From positions 1 through 9,528 of the forward strand of contig JAOZGV010000110.1 of NCBI GenBank assembly GCA_026015225.1: DNA of 9,528 nt, in the 5' to 3' direction. Within the stretch, counting starts at the first letter, position 1; each line of letters opens with the position of its first letter. The notes beneath the pieces are model-generated. The model was not told the origin of the DNA. It saw nothing but the letters and a program-made list of their open reading frames with translations, and made no database searches. The DNA comes from Candidatus Bathyarchaeota archaeon (GTDB lineage: Archaea > Thermoproteota > Bathyarchaeia > 40CM-2-53-6 > RBG-13-38-9). Positions 1-5,359 of the stretch are shown here, piece after piece. The position numbers and the translations under genes are program-made.

Positions 1-1
1 T

Positions 2-1462
2 AATGGATTGGAAGTACCGATCCAACATGTTGGGCTTGAAGAAGATGCAGCAAGAAAGATAGAGGAATCCGATACTTTAGCAAAATATCGAATAGATAGA
101 TTGGGCATGCCTTTAGTAGAGATCGCTACAGGACCTATAATAAGGAACCCAAAAGAAACCGAAGAGGTGGCTTATGCTATTGGCAGAATATTAAGGGCCA
201 CTAAAAAAGTCAAACGCGGATTAGGATCAATAAGACAAGATGTCAATGTCTCAATAAAAGATGGTGCCATAACCGAGATCAAAGGAGTTCAGAAACTCTA
301 TTTGCTATCTAAAATTGTTGAATTCGAAGCTCAAAGACAATTAAAACTCCTTGAAATAAAAGATGAACTTAAAATTAGAAAAGCAGATGAACAAGACTTT
401 GCGGAGAATTTTGTTGATGTCTCGCACGTATTCGAAAAAACTACTTGTAAAGTCTTGAAAAACACACTAATAAAGAAAAGAACCATCTTGGCTGTTTTAT
501 TAAAAAAATTTTCTGGCTTGCTCGGATTGGAGCTAGGACCGAATCTAAGATTTGGGACTGAATTAGCCCACAGAGCAATTTTCTGGGGAAAAGTTGGAGG
601 ATTATTTCATACCGATGAACTCCCAAAATATGGAATTACACAAGAAGAAGTTAATTCTTTAAAAAAAGAGATGAAAGCATCAGAAGAAGATACTGTAGTA
701 TTTGTAGCGGATGAATATGAAAAAGCGACTGATGGATTAAAAGCTGTTGTAGAAAGAGCAAAAGAAGCTTTTCACGGAGTTCCTGAAGAGACCAGAGGCC
801 CTAATCCTGATGGGACAACTCGCTATATGAGACCCAGACCTGGTTCTGCAAGAATGTACCCCGAAACTGATGTACCACCTACAGTATTAATAAAAGAAAG
901 AATTTCAATGATTAAACAGAATTTGCCACCACGTCCAGAAAAAATAATCGAAGAATTTATGGAAAAACATAAGATAAATGAAAAATTAGCCGAGCAACTT
1001 CTTGATTCAGATTATTTATATCTATTCGAGGATATCGCTACAAAAACTGATCTATCCCCTTCGTTTGTGGCTACAGTTCTTACTGAAAATATTAAGAGTC
1101 TAGAAAGAGATGGAGTTCCTGTAGATAATCTTTCTGAGAATCAAATTATCGAAATTTTTAATGAAGTGAATAAAGGATCGACTGCAAAAGAATCTGTAGT
1201 GGAAATTCTAGAGTGGCTTTCAAAGAATAGAAGTACTGTTAGTCAAGCAATTAATTCGCTTGGTCTGGGGATGATTGATCTTGATAACCTAAAACGAATA
1301 ATCTCAAAAAATGTTGAAAAACAAAGCGAACTAGGTTTAAAAGATCCAAAAATTGTCTTCAAAAAATTAATGGGTTCCATAATGGGGGAAGTACGTGGAA
1401 AAGCAGATGCTAAAACGGTTTCAAAGTTGCTCAAAGAAGAGATCGATTCTCGCAACTCCTAA
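2..1462 (+). CDS. gatE: Glutamyl-tRNA(Gln) amidotransferase subunit E, partial (5' end outside window)
   Basis: GatE, with GatD, forms the archaeal GatDE complex that converts misacylated Glu-tRNA(Gln) to Gln-tRNA(Gln) in the cytoplasm; GatE binds the tRNA and carries the kinase/transamidase step. The reading frame is open from base 2, giving 486 residues. The family is usually about 620-640 residues, so roughly 140 N-terminal residues lie upstream. Visible GatB/E core signatures include YRIDRLGMPLVEIATGP (about residues 29-45) and KRGLGSIRQDVNVSI (about 71-85). A GatE-specific GAD-type insertion follows at about 130-280. The segment GSARMYPETDVPP (about 282-294) and a helical GatB/YqeY-like tail come after it. 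The tail of about 150 residues binds tRNA in the family. GatD is not in the window. The frame is intact and composition matches its neighbours. The insertion separates GatE from bacterial GatB. Identification is secure; the true start is not visible. Confidence 0.96.
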   Translation, partial: NGLEVPIQHVGLEEDAARKIEESDTLAKYRIDRLGMPLVEIATGPIIRNPKETEEVAYAIGRILRATKKVKRGLGSIRQDVNVSIKDGAITEIKGVQKLYLLSKIVEFEAQRQLKLLEIKDELKIRKADEQDFAENFVDVSHVFEKTTCKVLKNTLIKKRTILAVLLKKFSGLLGLELGPNLRFGTELAHRAIFWGKVGGLFHTDELPKYGITQEEVNSLKKEMKASEEDTVVFVADEYEKATDGLKAVVERAKEAFHGVPEETRGPNPDGTTRYMRPRPGSARMYPETDVPPTVLIKERISMIKQNLPPRPEKIIEEFMEKHKINEKLAEQLLDSDYLYLFEDIATKTDLSPSFVATVLTENIKSLERDGVPVDNLSENQIIEIFNEVNKGSTAKESVVEILEWLSKNRSTVSQAINSLGLGMIDLDNLKRIISKNVEKQSELGLKDPKIVFKKLMGSIMGEVRGKADAKTVSKLLKEEIDSRNS

Positions 1463-1527
1463 ATTGGTTATTGACAAGAATGTATCGAGTTTATTTTAAA
1501 AAGAAAATCACATAATCCCAAATTCCA

Positions 1528-1535
1528 TTTTTTTT
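1528..1535 (+). terminator. T-tract, possible gatE terminator
   Basis: A run of eight T residues lies about 66 bases after the gatE stop codon within AT-rich DNA, with further T-rich runs at about 1546-1590. Archaeal intrinsic termination commonly uses U-tracts without a strong hairpin, so this is a plausible end for the gatE transcript. No convincing stem precedes it, and in DNA this AT-rich such runs also occur by chance. Confidence 0.35.
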
Positions 1536-1694
1536 GAAAACCACAATTTTTATCTTTAATTTTGTAGATTTTCTTAAATTTTTATTAAAAATTCGCTTTT
1601 TAAGCATCTCGTACTTTTAAGATCGTATTTTTATACATATGTGTAAATAGAGATCGGGGAATTTCTAATTTTTTTACGAAAATAGCAAATAAGT

Positions 1695-1739
1695 CTTATA
1701 ATTAAAATTGCGCTTAAAGTGTAAATTGTCTATTACACT
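1695..1739 (+). promoter_or_regulatory. Candidate TBP-gene promoter with a 7-bp dyad over the expected start site
   Basis: A TATA-like element (CTTATAATTA, about 1695-1704) follows an A-rich BRE-like stretch. About 24 bases downstream is a perfect inverted repeat: AGTGTAA (1718-1724) and TTACACT (1733-1739), separated by 8 bases. Archaeal transcription starts about 25 bases after the TATA box, so the dyad would cover the start site, a common position for archaeal repressor operators. It could also fold as a 5'-leader hairpin. The TATA assignment is by eye. Confidence 0.45.
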
Positions 1740-1769
1740 AAATATCAATTTTAGATCTAGGTGAAAACA

Positions 1770-2363
1770 ATGACACAAATTGTAAAAACAATCATGCCGA
1801 TTGAATCCTTTGGAACAAAAATAGTAAATGTAGTTGCTATGGGAGATGTCAACAAACCTCTTGATCTGGGTTATATTTCGAGACTTTTCAAAAAAGTAGC
1901 ATATAGGCCCAAGCGATTCCCTGGCTTAATCTTTAAACCAAAAAATTCTGAAGTGTCTATAATGGCATTCAATTCTGGTAAAATTGTGTGCTCAGGCGCT
2001 AGATCCGTAAGGCAAGCAAAAATCGCCATCACAGGTTTCGTAGATAAGCTAAGGACAAATGGTTTAGACTTTTTGGATAATCCAAATGTTCAGGCTCAAA
2101 ACATAGTTGCACATTCGGACTTCAAGAGAGCTATCGACTTAGAAAATTTGGCAGAACTCCTGGAGAAAAGCATATATGAACCAGAACAATTCCCTGGATT
2201 AATTTACGTAATGAGTGAACCGAAAGTCACATTTCTAATATTCACAAACGGAAAACTCGTATGTACTGGAGCAAGAAATGAAGATGCAATTAATAAAGCA
2301 CTGATTACACTATACCAAAGATTAGAAGCATGCGATGTATTTTTCGAGAAAAATTTGAATTGA
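1770..2363 (+). CDS. tbp: TATA-box-binding protein (TBP), divergent, basic first repeat
   Basis: TBP binds promoter TATA boxes and, with TFB, recruits archaeal RNA polymerase. This protein has 197 residues, against about 180-200 for the family. It shows the two saddle repeats at roughly 18-100 and 108-190. Each repeat has a DNA-contacting Asn (NVVAM at 20, QNIVA at 111), an FPGL stirrup (50-53, 141-144) and a GKxVCxGAR strand (70-78, 161-169). The four Phe residues expected to kink DNA are present (50, 67, 141, 158). The ATG at 1770 is chosen because AGGTGA (1759-1764) lies 5 bases upstream; an in-frame GTG at 1761 would add three residues. There is an extra N-terminal stretch of about 15 residues and no acidic C-terminal tail. 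Repeat 1 is strongly basic (KK, RPKR) where repeat 2 has the usual EPEQ, so this may be a paralog rather than the main TBP. The gene converges on tyrA with a 6-base gap. Confidence 0.93.
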   Translation: MTQIVKTIMPIESFGTKIVNVVAMGDVNKPLDLGYISRLFKKVAYRPKRFPGLIFKPKNSEVSIMAFNSGKIVCSGARSVRQAKIAITGFVDKLRTNGLDFLDNPNVQAQNIVAHSDFKRAIDLENLAELLEKSIYEPEQFPGLIYVMSEPKVTFLIFTNGKLVCTGARNEDAINKALITLYQRLEACDVFFEKNLN

Positions 2364-2376
2364 TCGATATCAATTC
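2357..2376. repeat. Perfect 8-bp-stem palindrome spanning both convergent stop codons
   Basis: GAATTGAT (2357-2364) and ATCAATTC (2369-2376) are exact reverse complements separated by CGAT. The palindrome contains the last Asn codon and TGA stop of the TBP gene on the plus strand, and the last Asn codon and TGA of tyrA on the minus strand; the genes are only 6 bases apart. It could act as a bidirectional termination or 3'-end stabilising hairpin. No long T-tract follows directly on the plus strand, so the terminator role is inferred. Confidence 0.55.
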
Positions 2377-3191
2377 CATCTATCTAATGACTCATGAATT
2401 AATTCAACTGAATTTGCATCCATCTTTCTTATCTTACTTAAACCTTCGATGAATCTGGATCTTGTTTCTTTGGAATAAGGATTCAACTTTTGAATCGTTA
2501 ATATAGTATCTCTGTTTTCTTTGATCATTTTCAAAGTTTTCAGGGTCCTCTTGAACGATTCGGTTGCGAATTTTTTCATCGAATTCATATCATAGTATTT
2601 TTCCATAGTCAAATATCCCAAATACATAAAGTGATGGGCTACTTGAATAGCGGCCATAAACTTGTCATGCTCTTCCACATTTGACTCGATTATTGTGGTT
2701 TTTTTAAGAACAAAGAATCTAAGAATTTTTTCTGCTTTGATATTTTTATTTGATCGAATGGTCACAATTTTTTTTCCTTTCAAGCTCTTTATTCGGGGAC
2801 CAAATAAGGGATGTAAACTTAGATAGTTTATTCCTTTTTCCTTTAGATCTTTACTTAACTTGTCAGCAATTCCGCACTTTACAGATGATAACTCGATTAA
2901 AAGAGTGCCCTTTTTCATTTTTTCAGAGATCTCTTTACATACTTTATAAGTCTCCTCAATAGGAATGGAAACTAAAACTACATCTGCTTTATTGCATTCT
3001 TCAAGTGGCCATGCCGATACGTTCAGACTTTTAGCTACTTTTTTTGCTTTAGCAATGTTCCTGCTACATATGATTACTTCCTTTGCATAATTTTTGAATA
3101 ATTTTGCAAAAAGTTTGCCCATCCCACCAGTACCCCCAACAATAGAAATTGCGATATCATTTATGGATGTATTTTCTTGATTAATTTGCAT
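2370..3191 (-). CDS. tyrA: Prephenate dehydrogenase (TyrA family)
   Basis: Predicted to oxidatively decarboxylate prephenate to 4-hydroxyphenylpyruvate in tyrosine synthesis. It has 273 residues, typical of monofunctional archaeal TyrA, with no fused chorismate mutase or ACT domain. The N-terminal Rossmann domain carries GGTGGMG (19-25). Family active-site segments follow: SSVK (102-105), HPLFGP (127-132, His127 matching the catalytic His), HDKFMA (175-180) and the HH pair at 186-187. IQKLNP (233-238) lies in the helical dimerisation domain. Beta-2 ends in CSRN (42-45), with Arg rather than Asp/Glu, which suggests NADP+ preference; this is inference. The ATG at 3191 is preceded by GGAG (3203-3200) at 8-base spacing, a good ribosome site. 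No other aromatic-pathway gene is in the window, so it appears to stand alone, convergent with TBP and divergent from the amidohydrolase. The related F420-dependent NADP reductase family is less likely because it lacks HPLFGP. Confidence 0.88.
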   Translation of the reverse strand: MQINQENTSINDIAISIVGGTGGMGKLFAKLFKNYAKEVIICSRNIAKAKKVAKSLNVSAWPLEECNKADVVLVSIPIEETYKVCKEISEKMKKGTLLIELSSVKCGIADKLSKDLKEKGINYLSLHPLFGPRIKSLKGKKIVTIRSNKNIKAEKILRFFVLKKTTIIESNVEEHDKFMAAIQVAHHFMYLGYLTMEKYYDMNSMKKFATESFKRTLKTLKMIKENRDTILTIQKLNPYSKETRSRFIEGLSKIRKMDANSVELIHESLDRWN

Positions 3192-3207
3192 TTTTGAATC
3201 TCCGATA

Positions 3208-3239
3208 ATTATATGCTATATGGATTAATATCATATAAT
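3208..3239 (-). promoter_or_regulatory. tyrA promoter region with 8-bp inverted repeat
   Basis: Read on the minus strand, TTATATGA-like sequence at 3239-3232 is a plausible TATA box, which would place the transcript start near 3210 and leave a leader of about 18 bases with GGAG before the ATG. ATTATATG (3208-3215) and CATATAAT (3232-3239) are exact inverted repeats with a 16-base spacer, so one arm is the TATA box and the other falls at the expected start. A repressor dyad is possible; the high AT content makes chance occurrence a real alternative. Confidence 0.4.
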
Positions 3240-3276
3240 CACCTTAAAATTATCTAGCATTTAGATGTTAAAGTTC

Positions 3277-3287
3277 AAAATAAAAAA
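3277..3287 (+). promoter_or_regulatory. Weak TATA-like element for the nitrilase-family gene
   Basis: An A/T-only stretch, AAAATAAAAAA, lies about 26-36 bases ahead of the ATG at 3313. If it serves as the TATA box, transcription would begin at or just before the start codon, giving a leaderless or nearly leaderless mRNA. That fits the lack of a clear ribosome site before this gene. The match to archaeal TATA consensus is poor. Confidence 0.25.
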
Positions 3288-3312
3288 GTAACATTTCAGT
3301 AAGTTGATCTCT

Positions 3313-4098
3313 ATGGTAAGAATAGCCATTGTTCAATTAAAACCAAGTGAACTTTCCAATGATAGAAAAATAGAAGAGGCATTAAATTATTTCAAAGAGG
3401 CTGCTAAACTTAGAGTTAAAATTGTGTGCCTTCCTGAACATTGGCTCTCTAACTCCATGGAAATGAGCGATAAATTAACAGAGGTTCTAGGAAACGTGGC
3501 TAGTACGTATAAATTTTATCTGATTTCTGGGGCAAATTTTGAGAGTATTGAAGGGAAGATCTTCATAAACAGTCTAGTTTTTAATCCCAAAGGAAAAATT
3601 ATCGCAAATCAAACAAAGAATCATCTTTTCAAAAATGAGAAAAAAGTCGCAATTCCTGGAAATAATTATTCGATTTTTAATTTTGACGGTATTAAAGCTG
3701 GAATCATGATTTGTTATGATGCTGTCTTTCCAGAGGTTACCAGAATATTAGCTCTGAAAGGTGCAGACATAATCTTTGTGCCTTCCCGAATAAGAAAAGA
3801 TGGAATCGAAGCTTGGCATCTCTATTTGAGATTGAGATCTCTCGAAAATAGAGTTGTCATTGCGGGCATTAATATTGCCGATCCGCCCAGATATCCAGGA
3901 GGCAGTATAATAATAATGCCCGAGAAGAACAAAGATTCAGAGATCGATGTCGTATACCCAAAAATATCAAAATTAGGTAAAGAAAGACCACAGATGATTG
4001 TAACAGATTTAAACTTAGAATCTATAAGAAAAATGAGAGAAGAAAGATTAAAAGATAGAAGGCCAGAGATTTACTCAGATTTGACTAAAGCGTATTAA
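3313..4098 (+). CDS. Carbon-nitrogen hydrolase (nitrilase superfamily amidohydrolase)
   Basis: A cytoplasmic enzyme predicted to hydrolyse a non-peptide C-N bond (an amide, carbamoyl or omega-amide substrate). It has 261 residues, the size of a single nitrilase domain. The Glu-Lys-Cys catalytic triad is visible: Glu42 in LPEHW, Lys102 in TKNHLF, and nucleophile Cys134 in IMICYDAVFPE. The second conserved Glu (109) is also present, as is the ENRVVIAG strand that follows the Cys loop in this superfamily. The ATG at 3313 is preferred to an in-frame TTG at 3304 because the family normally begins with a short lead into the first beta strand (VRIAIVQL). No clear Shine-Dalgarno sequence is present. 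The gene is divergent from tyrA and has its own spacing before the threonine dehydrogenase gene. The substrate cannot be told from the sequence: omega-amidase, N-carbamoyl-amine and aliphatic amidase branches share these motifs. Confidence 0.87.
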   Translation: MVRIAIVQLKPSELSNDRKIEEALNYFKEAAKLRVKIVCLPEHWLSNSMEMSDKLTEVLGNVASTYKFYLISGANFESIEGKIFINSLVFNPKGKIIANQTKNHLFKNEKKVAIPGNNYSIFNFDGIKAGIMICYDAVFPEVTRILALKGADIIFVPSRIRKDGIEAWHLYLRLRSLENRVVIAGINIADPPRYPGGSIIIMPEKNKDSEIDVVYPKISKLGKERPQMIVTDLNLESIRKMREERLKDRRPEIYSDLTKAY

Positions 4099-4145
4099 AT
4101 TTGTATAATTATTTTTACCAGGTTTATCGTTATAATATCGATCTA

Positions 4146-4159
4146 AGGAGAATTTATAA
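4146..4159 (+). promoter_or_regulatory. BRE/TATA promoter of the threonine dehydrogenase gene
   Basis: TTTATAA (4153-4159) directly follows a purine-rich BRE-like AGGAGAA. Transcription would start near 4180-4184, leaving a leader of about 25-29 bases before the ATG at 4209, with a weak GGGA ribosome site at 4199-4202. This is one of the better-looking archaeal promoters in the window. It also argues against starting the protein at 4101, since that would place the promoter inside the coding region. Confidence 0.5.
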
Positions 4160-4208
4160 CCTTCAATTATTAACTTCCATTATTAATTCGTTAAGTTTGG
4201 GATTCATA

Positions 4209-5183
4209 ATGTCAGATATAGAAATGAAAAAAATTCTTGTTACAGGAGCCACTGGCCAAATAGGTTCTGAGTTAGTGCCCGAGCTAAGGAGAATTCACGG
4301 TAATAAAAATGTCGTAACAGGAACTCACAGTAGACCGCCATTGGAAATTCTAAAGGAAGGCCCATGTGAGAAAGTCGATGTTACAGATAAAGAATCGGTT
4401 GAGAAGGTCGTAGAGAATTACGACATCGACACCATCTATCATATGGCAGCCATTCTATCGGTCAAAGGAGAGGAGAACCCTTGGTTGGCTTGGGAAGTCA
4501 ATATGAACGGAACATATAATGTGCTGGAAGTAGCAAGGGAAAAAAGTCTGATGCGCGTTTTTTGCCCGAGTTCAATAGCTGTTTTTGGTCCTGAGACCCC
4601 AATGGATAATACGCCTCAAGATACCGTGTTAAGACCTACAACGATGTATGGGCTTTCTAAAGTTGCAGGCGAATTGCTTTGTAATTATTACTTTAAAAAA
4701 TTTGATTTAGACGTTAGGGGAGTGAGATATCCAGGAATTATAAGCAACAAGACTTTACCTGGAGGCGGGACTACTGATTACGCTGTAGAGATCTTTTATG
4801 AAGCGATAAAGAAGAAAAAGTATACTTGTTTTCTTAGAGAAGATTCAATTCTCCCAATGATGTATATGCCTGATTGTATCAAATCAACTATTGACATTAT
4901 GAGGAGTGATTTGATAAAACTCAATCATCATGCTGATTTTAATTTAACTGCTGTAAGTTTTACTCCAAAAGAAATTTCAGAGGAGATAAAGAAACACATA
5001 CCCGAATTTACTATCACGTATAAGCCTGATGATCGTCAATCTATAGCCGACTCTTGGCCCAATACCATAGATGATAGTGCGGCAAGAGAAGAGTGGGGAT
5101 GGACGCCTGACTATGACCTTCCAGCCATAGTAGAAGACATGTTACGAGTGTTGGAAGAGCGTCATAAGAAGGAGGAAATTTAA
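4209..5183 (+). CDS. tdh: L-threonine 3-dehydrogenase, short-chain (SDR) type
   Basis: Predicted to oxidise L-threonine to 2-amino-3-ketobutyrate, the first step of threonine breakdown to glycine plus acetyl-CoA or to aminoacetone. It has 324 residues and an extended-SDR fold: GATGQIG at 13-19, a Ser pair in PSSIAVFG (121-122), and the catalytic Tyr147/Lys151 in YGLSK. Assignment to ThrDH rather than UDP-sugar epimerase rests on subfamily segments: NPWLAWEVNMNGTYN (90-104), VRGVRYPGIIS, GGGTTDYAVEIFY, LPMMYMPD and the C-terminal IADSWPNTIDDSAAREEWGW. These match the Thermoplasma/Flavobacterium-type enzymes as I know them. The start is ATG 4209; ATG 4224 is also possible, and the longer frame from 4101 lacks homology and overlaps the promoter. 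The loop after beta-2 reads TGTHSR (37-42), where relatives have SDIR/SDIV, so the NAD-selecting Asp is missing. No kbl (2-amino-3-ketobutyrate CoA ligase) is adjacent. Confidence 0.9.
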   Translation: MSDIEMKKILVTGATGQIGSELVPELRRIHGNKNVVTGTHSRPPLEILKEGPCEKVDVTDKESVEKVVENYDIDTIYHMAAILSVKGEENPWLAWEVNMNGTYNVLEVAREKSLMRVFCPSSIAVFGPETPMDNTPQDTVLRPTTMYGLSKVAGELLCNYYFKKFDLDVRGVRYPGIISNKTLPGGGTTDYAVEIFYEAIKKKKYTCFLREDSILPMMYMPDCIKSTIDIMRSDLIKLNHHADFNLTAVSFTPKEISEEIKKHIPEFTITYKPDDRQSIADSWPNTIDDSAAREEWGWTPDYDLPAIVEDMLRVLEERHKKEEI

Positions 5184-5234
5184 TCCCGATTTATCTTTTC
5201 ACATAACTTGCAAAAAAAATCACTAATATAAAAT

Positions 5235-5245
5235 CTATAATAAAT
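5235..5245 (+). promoter_or_regulatory. Possible glmS promoter element
   Basis: The 176-base gap between the threonine dehydrogenase gene and glmS is AT-rich and shows no coding frame. CTATAATAAAT at 5235-5245 resembles a TATA box but would imply a leader of about 90 bases. A second candidate, ACTTAATA near 5309-5316, would give a short leader. The ribosome site is weak (GGAA at 5346-5349, 10 bases before the ATG). No structured element such as the bacterial glmS ribozyme is evident. Which box is used cannot be decided by eye. Confidence 0.25.
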
Positions 5246-5359
5246 CTCAAGACATATCATTCAATAATGAGGGCCAGATAAAATATTGTTTGATGAACCA
5301 GTATCTTTACTTAATATCCGACTCATAGAATCTAATCAATTATTTGGAATAGATCTTTT

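Larger units (their letters stand above)
1463..1769. other. Gene-free AT-rich intergenic leader between gatE and the TBP gene
   Basis: This 307-base stretch holds no credible coding frame on either strand. It contains the T-tract described above, a near-perfect 14-base palindrome at 1632-1645 (centre ACATATGT, one G-T mismatch), the motif GTGTAAAT twice in direct orientation (1641-1648 and 1719-1726) and once inverted as TTACAC (1733-1738), and a TATA-like box near 1695. It is best read as the 3' end of the gatE transcript plus the promoter and control region of the TBP gene. Confidence 0.6.

Noticed and set aside
441..626. Antisense open frame within gatE, and similar short antisense frames in the dehydrogenase, glmS, kinase and enolase genes
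   Set aside because: They lie opposite clearly conserved coding sequence, have no recognisable domains or ribosome sites, and are expected by chance.
2370..3191. F420-dependent NADP reductase or other 6PGDH-like oxidoreductase instead of TyrA
   Set aside because: The GGTGGMG start and SRN loop are shared, but SSVK, HPLFGP and the helical C-terminal domain with IQxxNP are TyrA features.
4101..4208. N-terminal extension of the threonine dehydrogenase starting at a non-ATG codon at 4101
   Set aside because: The 36 extra residues resemble translated AT-rich spacer, the family starts just before the GxxGxxG motif, and a BRE/TATA box lies inside this stretch.
5184..5359. glmS ribozyme or riboswitch in the leader
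   Set aside because: The glmS ribozyme is a bacterial (mainly Gram-positive) element, and no matching structured, GC-containing core could be seen.
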